Below are positions 11,691 to 21,307 of a stretch of DNA of 27,461 nucleotides, in pieces. Origin of the DNA: Chara braunii (lineage: Eukaryota > Streptophyta > Charophyceae > Charales > Characeae); NCBI GenBank assembly GCA_003427395.1, contig BFEA01000107.1:2644589-2672049 (forward strand). The letters are read 5' to 3'. Each line of letters begins with the position of its first letter. The first letter of the stretch is position 1. A program made the translations under genes and the position numbers. Under the pieces are notes generated by a model. It was given only the letters and a program-made list of their open reading frames with translations. It was not told the origin of the DNA and made no database searches.

Positions 11691-12362
11691 TTCAAAGCTG
11701 GGATCCACTTGACGGGGCTGCTCATATGACCTCGTCAAGTGGCCTTCCCGCAAATGAAGTCCCCCTCCCCCACCCCAAAAAAAAAGAAAAAAAAAAGGTC
11801 ATGAGTTAAGAGTTCTCAAGGAATCACAAGAACACATGTTAGGGCCAAATCCCACTGACAAAGATGATTGGAAGAAGTGTTTGAATCTGGACGTGTTCCA
11901 TGCAGAGGTGCAGAAAAGTAGATCAATCACAATTTTCGCACCTGTCCACAAACACGTCCACATTCAGACACTTACTACAATCCTCTTTGCCGATGGGATG
12001 TCCCCCTTAGTGGCCACTCTCTTTTAAGAAAAAACAAGGCCACATCAAGAAAGAAAGAAAGGGAAAAAAAGAACAACTATGATGATGGTGGAATAGAGCC
12101 TCTTTGCAGAGCACAAGAAAGGAAAAACAAAAAAGAAAAGCATCTTGTCACAGAAATCGGGAAGATTTGTCCGTGTACTATAGGCCTAGTATAAGGGTAG
12201 CCAGTGTCGTCTACCACCTTCTATGGGCAGTGCAGTCAACCCTTTTTGGGGGTTGTGTGCCATTCTGCTAGGCCCTTGGTCTGGCGCGTATAAGATGGTG
12301 GTGTGATGATTGGATGAGACTCCAGGCATATATTCACACCGTGTCTTTTTTAAAATCTATAT

Positions 12363-12364
<2 letters not shown>
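11691..12364. other. Intergenic, purine-rich, no gene seen
   Basis: This contains an A-rich run at 11779-11798 and AAAG-rich stretches around 12030-12140. No convincing coding frame, RNA or repeat boundary was found. Confidence 0.4.

Positions 12365-12403
<39 letters not shown>
12365..12403. repeat. (CT)n microsatellite abutting the gap
   Basis: About 19 CT units end just before the unsequenced gap; the repeat probably caused the assembly break. Confidence 0.95.
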
Positions 12404-12405
<2 letters not shown>

Positions 12406-12407
12406 TG

Positions 12408-12600
12408 NNNNNNNNNNNNNNNNNNNNNNNNNNNNNNNNNNNNNNNNNNNNNNNNNNNNNNNNNNNNNNNNNNNNNNNNNNNNNNNNNNNNNNNNNNNNN
12501 NNNNNNNNNNNNNNNNNNNNNNNNNNNNNNNNNNNNNNNNNNNNNNNNNNNNNNNNNNNNNNNNNNNNNNNNNNNNNNNNNNNNNNNNNNNNNNNNNNNN
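12408..12600. other. Assembly gap (193 N)
   Basis: The run of unknown bases separates a CT tract from unrelated sequence. Open frames that cross it are meaningless. Confidence 1.
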
Positions 12601-13710
12601 TATTCTATGTATATTACGGGGGAACACCAACCAACCTGGATCTCTTCGCAGCCCAGGGGTTAGGTAGGTTTGCACCACATGGGTGGTGCAAGAGCAAGGC
12701 TGTACCAGCCCCTCATCACGGTGATGCGGGGTGGGCAGGCGTTGCCGATGGGAGGTGCAGCGACTGGCCACAATGCTCGGCACTAGCACAACGGGACATT
12801 TTCAACATATTTTTTGATGCAGTTGCAATCGGATACATTAAGGTCCAAGTGTAAAGGCATCGTTAGACACTCCTCAGGCTGTGCTCAGGCTCCCAGGATG
12901 AATCCTTGGGGATTTTGTTGTCTTTCGGAGGCGTAGTTCCACTTGTCCTCGGGGAATTGCTCCGTGGACGAATCCTGGGGGCCCTCCTGCGATCCGTTTC
13001 ATGAGATTATACACGACCGCACGGGATTTGTCTGACCTTCGATTTGGGATGTCCGACAAGGAGGCGCGGTGGTCCAGCAGGCGCACGTAGGTAATATGTC
13101 ACGGGTCCCAAAAATGAAAATCACGAACGTTGGAACAACCCCGTCCAAAATTCAAAACTCGAAATTATGGGTCGCGGGACGACTGTGAGGCAGCGCACGG
13201 ACGGGTCGTCGAAGGGGGCAGTGCACGCCGCACAACGGTGGCAAATCCCGGTTCGGGTTGCCATCTCCTACCATACTTCAGTGGTGACGCACGACCACGG
13301 TTTGTAGTGTAGTCGACGCGCCAAAGCGAAGAGGGACATCGCCGTATAGACTCACTACGTGGAGGCACGCATCAGTTCCGTACAACAGCGGCGGTCGATG
13401 AACACTTCAATCGGGGTAGAGCATTGTTTAGCAGGGGTATAGAAGTGTGCATTGCGGGCGTCCTCGATCGCGGTCGCAGAGGTGAAGGCAGCTGGGTGGT
13501 GGTGGATGTTCGTTTTTTTGTCGGTGGGGCGCGATGGAGGGCTGTAGTGGGGATGGCCATGCTCTATTGTCGACGACGGAGAAGACAACTGTCATGGCTG
13601 CTGCGCTCGCCGCAACCAAGTGCAAAGAGCGGCAGGGCGCATGAAGGTCACACTTTCGAGGCGGCGGCAAAGGCTTTTGGCGCAACGGATGGTCGACGCC
13701 CCAGACTGTG
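12601..13710. other. GC-rich region without a recognised gene
   Basis: A perfect 8-bp stem with a 4-base loop lies at 12671-12690. Several overlapping frames on both strands of 13130-13710 reflect high GC content and few stops, not a coding signal. A 70-codon minus frame at 12874-13086 looks protein-like in composition but matches nothing I recognise. The region could include lost exons of the trihelix-like fragment at 13711-14246. Confidence 0.4.
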
Positions 13711-14246
13711 TTAGCACTTTGGAGGCCGTCGTTCAGCTGTGCGCTGCAATCGGGCGCAGTGTGCTTCCTCGGGTGACGCCACAGTCACGGTGGTGGATGA
13801 AGCGGAGAAATGGCGGTACTTGGAAAAATTTGCGGGTGTGTGATGATGCGTCATCGACTGTCTGTACAACTGGCTCCCCATCCAATCCTGCGTCGAACCT
13901 CTGCCCAGAGGAACGGTCGAGAATCGAGGCTTGAGGCTCGTCAGCGTCATCATCACTCGGAGGAAATGGAATCTCGTAGGATGATAGGTGGCTGTACAAT
14001 GTCGGGTCGTATGGCCGCCTTCCACCTTCCACATTGCTGCATCACTGTCGTGAAGATCCCACCACCCCTACTAACAGCATGCTCATCGTCAGAAGGTTCT
14101 CCATCTTCTTCGCCTTCTTTGACATCGGTCGCGGCTGCATCGGTCTCCATCGGGGAACGTGGCTGAGGAAGAAGATGTGAAAGACGACAACGACTACTAG
14201 CAACACAACGACGAGCAGCAGCAGCAGCAGCCTGCGGTACAGACAC
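13711..14246 (-). pseudogene. Decayed N-terminal fragment of trihelix-family paralogue
   Basis: On the minus strand, about 14090-13940 encodes DDEHAVSR, then after a shift YDPTLYSHLSSYE and an acidic run, then in a third phase TVPLGRGSTQDWMGSQLY (13940-13870). The same order (QHAKSR, YDLSAYTHLPPHE, acidic run, SRTVALGSG, TQEWGASQLY) occurs in the N-terminus of the split gene at 18889-18557, so the two are paralogues in the same orientation about 4.7 kb apart. No DNA-binding domain was found downstream. At least two frameshifts are needed to follow it, so this is a truncated pseudogene. Function is inferred only from the paralogue. Confidence 0.6.
14212..14232. repeat. (AGC)n trinucleotide repeat
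   Basis: Seven AGC units lie upstream, in minus sense, of the N-terminal paralogue fragment. Confidence 0.85.
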
Positions 14247-14869
14247 GACAGCCGAGACAGGGCACGCACTTGCGTTGTCACATTCGTGGCGAGTGACGAC
14301 ACACGGTAATCAGGAAGACGCCAAGGAAGTAGATTCGTGCAGGGAGCGAGTGGGGGCATACAACTACAAAATCCGTATTTTAGACCACTGGGAAGCCCGC
14401 CAGAACGCATCAAGGAGCCAGCCGAAGACGTCCTATCTCGGCCACGACCCTACCGACGGACCATCCGAAGAAGCGAAAACGCCATGCCGCAAATCACCGT
14501 CAACGGTAAACTCGGGAGGCCATTGCGCTACGTTAAATGGTGATTAAAAAAAAAAAAAACGCTTCGTGAAATAACAAAAAATTAACACTCCTCTGCTGCA
14601 ATTCAAAAAGAACAACAACAAGTGTGTTAATTTCAAGAGAAAAAAAAAAAAACACCAAAACAAGTGAGCGAACGATCTCTTGATGCTGCCGAAGCAGCCA
14701 AAGAATGCTAGAGAGGCGGCCATGACGACATGCACAGCAAGGATGCAGAAACATGGCAGGCGTACGGACGAGCAACGACAGGGCATCCACATGGACTAGC
14801 GACAATCCACCCGTCGGGCCACATAACAGGTTCTCCATTCTTGGTTCACCCGGGTCAGCAATTGCTATA
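14247..14869. other. Spacer between two trihelix-family fragments
   Basis: This has A-runs at 14545-14557 and 14640-14652 and no convincing gene. A 90-codon plus frame at 14275-14547 has no recognisable motif. Confidence 0.4.
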
Positions 14870-15099
14870 CTACCTTTCCAATATAGCCTTTGCTATCTCC
14901 AAGAACGTATGGCACATGAACTTGCTCACATTGTCCGGCACTGCGTAGTGCTTCTTCTGCACCTCAACCTTCGCCTCCATGACCTCACAATGCCGAAGGT
15001 GGATGGAGCACTGCCTTTTGCAAACGCTCTCCATTGTCATCGCCATTAGCATCCCATGCTTCTCCATGCACTCCGTCAGAGCTTCGAAAGTCTTCTGCC

Positions 15100-15564
15100 T
15101 CATGTTCTTCCTCTTGCCGAACCCACCAGGGGTACCCTTTGTTGGTGAATAACTTTTTGGGGAGCCGTCGTTGTCTTCATTGTCGTCACCAACTTTGTCC
15201 CTATTGCCCACAAATCCTGGTTCGCCAGAAGAGTAGGATGGCAATTGCACACCAGCCGAACCGCCGTCTCTGCGACATTCTTTGGATGTATGGTGTGACT
15301 CTTCACGATCGACCCCTTGATCTGCTCATACATGGTCCGGTCCATGGTGAAATTGAACCCCTTTGCTAACCTCTCTTTCCATGTTAATTGAAAGAAGTCA
15401 TGTTTCCCAGACTCGTTTTGGAATATGTGCACCTTCTTGAACTGCTGCATCAAGTTGTCCCATTTCTTCCCGCACTTGTCTGCTGACCTGTCGACACCCA
15501 CCTTCTTCAACTTGTTCTGAACATCCGCCCACTTCCATGCCCTTGCCTTCATGCGAGCGGACAC
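15100..15564 (-). pseudogene. C-terminal part of trihelix DNA-binding domain (open segment)
   Basis: This is the longest uninterrupted piece of the split gene. It carries helices 2 and 3: tryptophans in the WKWADV segment, the conserved KCGKKWDNL, and FKKVHIFQNESGKHDFF, followed by FNFTMD and HTIHPKNV. The last third is translated in the wrong phase because of the shift near 15265; the correct phase continues at 15250-14870. The apparent start codon is an artefact: the real reading frame enters from 17982 across the inserted element. Confidence 0.85.
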
Positions 15565-15570
15565 GTGGCC
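15562..15570. repeat. Target-site duplication, left copy (CACGTGGCC)
   Basis: This 9-bp sequence is identical to 17974-17982. It encodes Gly-His-Val on the minus strand in both copies. Confidence 0.8.
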
Positions 15571-15718
15571 TATGAATCTTCCACGGTCATGACCGCGGGG
15601 TCAAACTCAGATGGCACTCGGGATCCCGACCGCAGGCCATGGCCTTAGCAGTTGGGCGCGACCGAGAATTTTACATATTGAGAAATAAATAATAATGGAC
15701 CAAAAAGAAACGAAATGT

Positions 15719-15946
15719 GGGGGGGAGAAGGGTGACCCCTTCCCCACCAATCAATCAATCAATCAATAAAAAGTAATAAAAAAATTAACAGTGGGCTCGA
15801 CCTGCACACGCGCGTGTGTGTGTGTGTGTGTCCGCTGGGGGGAAGGGCGACCCCTTCCCTACCAATCAATCAATCAATCAATCAATCAAAAAAAAGAAAA
15901 AGTAAAAAAAAAAGACAGCGGGTTTGACCTGTGGGCACGCACGCGC

Positions 15947-16009
<63 letters not shown>

Positions 16010-16129
16010 GGGGAAGGGCGACCCCTTCCCCACCAACCAATCAATCAATCAATCTATAAAAAAAAAAAAAAGTAAGAAAAAAAAAAACAATGGGTTCGAC
16101 CCGCGCACACACACGTGTGTGTGTGTCCA
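15719..16129. repeat. Compound tandem modules: GC hairpin + (AATC)n + A-run + (GT)n
   Basis: Three successive modules begin at about 15721, 15837 and 16010. Each has a GGGGAAGGG / CCCCTTCCCC hairpin around a CGA or TGA loop, then (AATC)4-6, an A-rich run, a TTCGACC-type linker and a GT tract. The third is cut short. The second GT tract is preceded by a (CG)n run, giving about 70 bp of alternating purine-pyrimidine at 15938-16008, which is prone to Z-form DNA. Confidence 0.85.
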
Positions 16130-16301
16130 ATATATCCCATGGCATACTCGGCATGCAACCCATGGAACCCAAGGTACACCTGGCCCGCCGTAACCAAACT
16201 AACGTTGTATGCTGCCACTCTACTACTACTCATGAAGCTACCTTGTACATATGTGGTTATCCATGACCAACCTTCCAACGTGCCAGACATCTAGGCGAGA
16301 G

Positions 16302-16580
16302 GGCATGGGGGAGGCGAGAGGGCAGACTGCAGGCAAGCACACAAAGCAAGCAAACCAAAGAAACAAGTCCCAAAAGAATGCCAAGACCAGGCAGACAAGA
16401 AAAAACATCAGGGCTTACAAAAACCAATCAAGCAAAAAGACATCAAGGCATAGGCTGGCTGGCATGGGGGAGGCGGGAGGGCGGACAACATGCAAGCACA
16501 CGAAACAGGCACACAGGCACACCAAGACAGGCAAACCGAAAAAAATACAAGTCCCAAGAAAGTCGAAGGACCGAAAAAAA
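16302..16580. repeat. 159-bp tandem duplication (A/C/G-rich)
   Basis: GGCATGGGGGAGGCG occurs at 16302 and 16461. The downstream blocks (GCAAGCACAC..., ACAAGTCCCAA...) recur at the same offset in diverged form. No coding signal. Confidence 0.65.
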
Positions 16581-16597
16581 TGAAAGCTGGTGATGAA

Positions 16598-16653
16598 AGA
16601 TTGTTTCATCGGAGTTGCACCAGCTCATCAGGAGGCTGAATCCTCGACAATCT
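16598..16653 (-). ncRNA. Type III hammerhead ribozyme-like motif, stem II decayed (copy 1)
   Basis: Read on the minus strand: AGAUUGU, cleavage-site C, a GAGG/CCUC hairpin (stem I, 16632-16645), the core CUGAUGA (16625-16631), a stem II region (16608-16624), the core GAA (16605-16607) and ACAAUCU, which pairs perfectly with the 5' end as a 7-bp stem III. Cleavage would fall 3' of the nucleotide at 16646. Stem II keeps only two G-C pairs at its loop end; the three inner pairs are G-U, a C/A mismatch and U-G. Activity is therefore doubtful. The motif lies inside the 2.4-kb insertion. It is homologous to 27367-27424 over about 75 nt. Confidence 0.68.
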
Positions 16654-16739
16654 GCGAAATCTCCATATTTCAATTGATGGTTTGGGTCATGAACCCTTTC
16701 ACCCTTGTTGAAGGCAGAGACTGTCCCCAAACCGAACAT

Positions 16740-17180
16740 AGCAGCGAGCAGCAACCCTGTGAAGCACCAGGCAATACAGTAGAAGCAACAAGGTTGCACA
16801 ACGGCAAAAACGACTGCAAGGAACGACACGGCAAGCGGAAGACAGGTGAACAGCACAGCAGCCGTGTAGTGAAGCACAAGGCAACACAAGCGAGCCAACC
16901 AGAGCCAACCACATTGCAAGAGACGACAGGGCAAGCGGACCAGCAGCTCAGCAACCATGCAGTGAGGCACAAGGCAACAACAACAAGGCAGGCTTAGGCA
17001 GCCAATCTACCAGGCACACAAACAGCAACCGTGGAAGACATGGCCGGTGGATGAGAGCAAGGCAGCGGAGCAGCAAAGCACAAGGCAACACCAACAACAC
17101 AGCCACACCACACAGAGAACACATCAACCTGCAGAGAACCACATGCGAAGCAAGCGGGACAGGCAACAAGGTAGCGGCAG
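16740..17180. repeat. Degenerate ~93-111-bp repeats
   Basis: A block GTGAAGCACAAGGCAACAC recurs, with changes, at 16759, 16869, 16962 and 17073. A CGACAnGGCAAGCGGA block recurs at about 16826 and 16924. The segment is depleted of T on the plus strand. Confidence 0.6.
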
Positions 17181-17465
17181 AGTGCAGATAACGGAGCGAA
17201 GCGGCACATGACCTACTCGCATCACAATTGAACCCCGCAGACTGTTGGTTCCCACCACCTGCTGAACCAGGGAGACACTCCGACGACCATCCGTCATCAC
17301 CGATAGGCAACACAGACATCCCAAACCGAGCGCCCCCACTAAGAGTGCAGTAGGCACTCCAAATGAGGACCCACCGACTGTTTGGCACTGCTAGAGGGTG
17401 CTGGGCTAGAGACACACTTGAGAAAAAATAAGAGAAAGAGGAAAAACAAACATACCTAAAACTGA

Positions 17466-17507
17466 TTGTGTGTGTGTGTGTGCCAGGGGGGAGGTGACCC
17501 CTCCCCC

Positions 17508-17544
<37 letters not shown>

Positions 17545-17640
17545 CCAACCAATCAATCAATAAATTAATAAATCAATCCAAAAAAAATTCAACCAATCAA
17601 CCAATCAATGAATCAATGAATCAATCAATCAATCAATCAA
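17466..17640. repeat. Fourth hairpin-(AATC)n module
   Basis: A short GT tract is followed by GGGGGGAGG / CCTCCCCC hairpin arms and about 130 bp of AATC with AACC and AATG variants. It matches the modules at 15719-16129 and lies toward the other end of the same insertion. Confidence 0.8.
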
Positions 17641-17973
17641 AAAATAAAGTATACAACAAAACAACACCTTTTTCCAACCGATACAATAAATGAAAAGTAG
17701 AAAAAAAAAACCGGGGGGTCCAATATTTTTTTCTCACCCTTCTAAACCCCCCTTATTTGGACCCCCACGTTTTCTTTTTTTTTTTTTTCATCATGGAGGG
17801 GTGGCGCCCGGGTCCCGCTGCTGGAATCCAAACCCCGATTGGCAGGACCCCCTCCCCTCGGCCGCAGCGGGCCGATTTTGGCCGCAACTGTGGCGGTCAT
17901 GACTGCGGCCTTGCGCCCCCGACCGCGGGCCGCGGTCATGATCGCCATGACCGCCGCCGTAGGGGACACATAG

Positions 17974-17982
17974 CACGTGGCC
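17974..17982. repeat. Target-site duplication, right copy (CACGTGGCC)
   Basis: Identical to 15562-15570; together they bracket the 2,403-bp insertion. Confidence 0.8.
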
Positions 17983-18889
17983 CATCCGTTGCAAATGTGC
18001 ATCGTGGTCCCGCCCGATGAGGGCGACCATGTGTTCAACTAACTTGAACTTCCATCCACCGTCCGCCTCCACGTCGCCTTCAGCCTCGCTCCCCGCAGAC
18101 GCCACTTTCCCCCTCGGCCACGCGAGGCTCCTTCTCTACGTCCTGTTCCCACACGTGCAGTCGCTGCACCTGCCGCGTTATCGACTCCTTGTGATGTCGA
18201 CACACCTGCTGCTGATGTTCCACCCACACATGCCTCCAATGCCGTTCCCCATCACCACCCGCGAAATCTACGTCCAACCCCCCACTCTCAAGTGTGCGGC
18301 AGCCCGTGCTTGGACCTCTCGACAACGACGATGGAAACTGCATCCACTGTGGACGACCGCCAACAGCACGTGCTGCTGATGCCAATGCCGGCTACACTCT
18401 CGGGCGCTCCCTTGTATTATCTGCTGCCGCCCATCCTCCGGATGAACCCTTCACAGTTCGACCGACGAACGTCACTTGCCCTGCGTCGTCGTAAGGGTGT
18501 GGGTTCACGATAACTATCCATGTGGCGGTTGATGAGCTCCTGCTTGACAGCCAGAATCAGTATGACAGATTGACGCCCTCATCAATGTCGTCTTCGCGCA
18601 GGCCCTCATCCAGGACTTCGGTGTACGACTGCCGAGAAGTCGCCTGGCGACTCCCATACAATTGGCTGGCCCCCCACTCCTGGGTCAACCCGCTCCCTAG
18701 TGCCACGGTCCGTGACAATGTTCCCCTCGCCTCCTCATCTGACGTATCGGGCAGAGGTTGCTCATGCGGTGGCAGGTGCGTGTACGCAGACAGGTCGTAT
18801 GCCCTTGCACTGCCAGCCCGAACGTGGCCTGCACGGTGGCTGGTGGAGTCGTCCACTGAAGACCTGCTCTTCGCATGCTGTCCGTCCAT

Positions 18890-19838
18890 GATGACACCCT
18901 TCTTCACAGAATGACTCTTGTGTGTGTGTCCAAGCACTTTGCCAAGGATGCAGACATGGAAGACGATTAGAAGGACAAACAAAATGATTACCGGGAGCAG
19001 CAGTGGAAGACTTCAAAAGACGTTGCCCCTGAACGACACGTAGGGAAGGGCAATAACTACACGGCGCCGACACACCTCCACCAAACGGTGACGAAGAGGG
19101 CAGCAAACGACAGATAATCATTGCGGCATCCGACAAACACCCTCTAACGTTTTACGTCGCCCAGTATAGTGGGAGTCGAAAAGCGGGCCAGCTAAAATAT
19201 TAAATTTCGCCGACCCCACTTCACAAGACCGACCATACAATGCATAAGTAAAAGAAAGCCTCAGCATCGATCAATCCAGCAAATTTTGTTTGGTGACACG
19301 CACTGCGAGGGAGAACACCAGTTGAAGACGTCCGCAGAGGCCGGCCGGCCACCAACGGTTACCGTTTGCGTAAGGATCACTGAAGACGAATGTTGACGAC
19401 CCAAGATGTCCGTGCCGTGGCCGGTAGGTATTCCAATGGACCAGCCGACAAAAAATTCTTGCCGACGATGGGTGCCCTCGCCGCTCCGATTGTCGCGGAT
19501 CCTTGATCCTCGAGGGACCTCGGGAGGTACACTGGGGAAGACCACAAAATGGCTGTAGTCCGCAGACGCCCCGAGGATTACCGGAGAAATTGTTTTCACA
19601 TTTTTTCCCCCTTTTTGCCCCTGAGGATACTAGGTGGAATGAGAATTTCCTCGGGGAGTGTTTAACGAGCCCGGGAGTCAAGGTGAGACTAAAACAAAAA
19701 AAAAGAGGTAATTACGTTCATAACTTCATGTCACTTTTGATGTTTTGAGTATCGAATAAGCAAAAAAAGCACGCACCGGCAAAGAAAGCCGGGTTCGAAA
19801 AAGCAATGAAAGTACCAATGGCCGTGGTGTCAGGCCGG
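18890..19838. other. Region upstream (minus sense) of the trihelix gene; no gene recognised
   Basis: This would include the promoter of the split gene. An AT-rich stretch lies at 19192-19206, between short inverted arms (AGTGGGAGTCG near 19168 and CGACCCCACT near 19213). A TATA function cannot be shown. Minus frames at 19261-19681 have no recognisable domain. Confidence 0.35.
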
Positions 19839-20002
19839 GTGTCCTATTTACAGGGGTCGGCCGAGGTGTCAGATGCCCAACAGACACATTTCGACCCAAA
19901 TACGTGTTTCCGACTTACGGGTGTCCTATTTACAGGGGTCGGCCGAGGTGTCAGATGCCCAACAGACACATTTCGACCCAAATACGTGTTTCCAAGTCGG
20001 CG
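19839..20002. repeat. 82-bp tandem duplication, near-perfect
   Basis: The copies begin at 19839 and 19921 and are identical for at least 72 bases before diverging at the right boundary. The unit is not a multiple of three. The identity points to a recent event. Confidence 0.92.
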
Positions 20003-20194
20003 CCTGTTTTCTTTGTCGGAGTGTGTTTTCTAACTTTTCTTGCCTTTGTGAACTCAGAACCTGCCACATCCCCCGTTGTTTCAAAAAGAAAAAAATCTCG
20101 TGACTTGAAAGATGCGAAGTGATATCACAAAACAAACACCTCTGACAGAAAGTGGTAAGAGCACATTCCTGTCCGACCGCCCGTCCCTCAGATT

Positions 20195-20254
20195 ACTCCG
20201 TTCCATTGGTGGGGAGCTGCACCTGCTGGAAACCGTGTCCAGCGTCCCTTACAA
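20195..20254 (+). repeat. Family D element terminus (solo or left end)
   Basis: This matches the left terminus at 11076-11127 (CCATTGGTGGGGAGCTGC, ACCTGCTGGAAA, GTCCAGCGTCCC). With the inverted copy at 22780-22832 it could bound a 2.6-kb element, but the intervening sequence is a patchwork. Confidence 0.6.
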
Positions 20255-20484
20255 TAGGAGCTTATATCCATTTTCATCATAATAGAATAGCTGCAGGGTC
20301 TAGGGGAAGAACTGAGTCCTCCACCTCATCCCACAGGTGGCGGGAGATCACTAGTTGATTATTCTCTGTGAACTGGATTTTCAGAAGGAAAAAAAACGCC
20401 TCCAATCCCAATCATTCAAAAGAGAATAACGATCCAATGATTGGAACACGTACGGCTCATCGACGCCACGTTTCCAGCAGAATG

Positions 20485-20525
20485 AGCTTCTTCTTCTTGT
20501 TCTTCTTCTTGTTCTTCTTCTTGTT
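20485..20525. repeat. (TTC)/(TTCTTG) microsatellite
   Basis: A pyrimidine-rich repeat; the open frame across it (20368-20664) is low-complexity and not credible as a gene. Confidence 0.85.
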
Positions 20526-20799
20526 TAAGGTGAGAATTAATTGCTCTCTTGCAAGGGGCATAACTGATCAGAGTCTCCCTTGCTTCTTAGCTGAACACCT
20601 GCTATTGCCTCCTAAAAGGGAAGGTAAGGAAACAACTGTCTGCCCACCAAACGGGAATGTTTGACAGTCAGATTGGAAGAGCGCAGATCTCATCAGCCAC
20701 CAAGGCCCCGCTGGATAACAGCCAAAGCTAGCTACGCGCCATTATTTTTTTACAAATCAGATATAAGGCGTGGTCAGATATTTTTGACGCTCAACCAAT

Positions 20800-20805
20800 T
20801 CTTCT

Positions 20806-20837
<32 letters not shown>

Positions 20838-20838
20838 T

Positions 20839-20878
<40 letters not shown>

Positions 20879-20892
20879 CTTTCTTTCTTTCG
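20800..20892. repeat. (TTC)n followed by a T-run of about 38
   Basis: A homopyrimidine tract; the homopurine strand could form triplex DNA. It ends in TTTC repeats. Confidence 0.95.
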
Positions 20893-21106
20893 GGATATTG
20901 CTCCAATCTATTTGTGGGTTGTCAGAAGCTTATTCACACCACCTACTAGTTTCCCAGCCATTTTTCGCCGACACGGCTGCATGTACACTGCAACTTTAGG
21001 GGGTCGCCTGCCATGGCAAAATGGCAGGCAGTGGCAGCCAAAAGGAGCCCCGCGCCAGTTCGTTTGGAGGCCCGGGTAAAAGAGGCTTGGGGTACTGGTG
21101 GTTTAA

Positions 21107-21307
21107 ACCACCAGCATTTGGCCCAGCTATCGATGCCAAGCCTGGAATGCCCCTTCGCGCCAATTTTCGCCGAAGCGCCGGGGTACCGTTTTGAATGTTT
21201 TTTGGCCGGCGCTTCCAGCCATTGTGGTCCGGTACCCCGAACCCCTAAGGGCGCAGCGCGTTAACGGGAAAGCGCCGCGGCCGATAGCTGGGCCAAGTAC
21301 TGGTGGT
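21107..21307. mobile_element. 201-bp MITE-like element with 26-bp inverted ends and TTAA flanks
   Basis: The left end (21107-21132) and right end (21282-21307) are inverted copies matching at 24 of 26 positions. TTAA lies immediately outside both (21103-21106 and 21308-21311). The interior has a second inverted pair around GGGGTACCG / CGGTACCCC. The left flank itself ends in a copy of the right terminus, which makes a perfect 20-nt palindrome at 21095-21114 and suggests insertion next to or into another copy. TTAA duplication is a piggyBac trait, but the terminal bases are not typical of that superfamily, so classification is open. Confidence 0.72.

Larger units (their letters stand above)
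15571..17973. mobile_element. 2,403-bp insertion with 9-bp target-site duplication in the trihelix gene
   Basis: The two halves of the DNA-binding domain are separated by this segment, and a perfect 9-bp duplication flanks it. The ends are only weakly inverted (TATG..TC..C..ACGG, offset by one base), but both subterminal regions are GC-rich and carry the palindromic TCATGACCGCGG. A 9-bp duplication is typical of Mutator-like elements, so a degenerate non-autonomous MULE is possible. No transposase frame was seen. The cargo is repeats: three hairpin-GT-AATC modules (15719-16129), a further module at 17466-17640, a 159-bp duplication, about 100-bp degenerate repeats, and a hammerhead-ribozyme-like sequence at 16598-16653. 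It may be a composite of several nested insertions. Confidence 0.75.
14870..18889 (-). pseudogene. Trihelix (GT/SANT-Myb-like) transcription-factor-like gene, split by insertion
   Basis: Trihelix proteins bind GT-rich promoter DNA through a three-helix Myb-like domain. The start is set at the ATG at 18889, which opens MDGQHAKSRSS; upstream codons in phase look unrelated. The N-terminal part to 18557 has YDLSAYTHLPPHE, an acidic run, TQEWGASQLY and SYTEVLDEGL. The middle (18556-18106) is Gly/Arg-rich and needs frame changes. The DNA-binding domain begins at about 18050 (WKFKLVEHMVALIGRD, then HLQRMGHV), is interrupted by the 15571-17973 insertion, and resumes at 15561 with SARMKARAWKWADV and KCGKKWDNLMQQFKKV. 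A one-base shift near 15262-15272 leads to a linker and a C-terminal coiled-coil-like segment (TFEALTECMEKHG to LEIAKAILER) ending at TAG, 14870. Without the insertion and one duplication the span is 1,608 bp, or 536 codons, with net phase restored. The family resemblance to Chara trihelix proteins is from memory. Confidence 0.82.

Noticed and set aside
12310-12854. Open frames crossing the N gap
   Set aside because: The frames are open only because unknown bases contain no stops.
13130-14413. Numerous overlapping frames on both strands in the GC-rich region
   Set aside because: High GC content depletes stops in all frames; only the minus-strand pieces that align with the split trihelix gene were kept.
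15791-16193. Frames rich in Val-Cys and Asn-Gln-Ser-Ile across GT and AATC tracts
   Set aside because: Translations of microsatellites on both strands.
20680-20710. Minus-strand CTGATGAG within 20687-20697
   Set aside because: Lacks the GAAAC half of the core and any stem I or III pairing.
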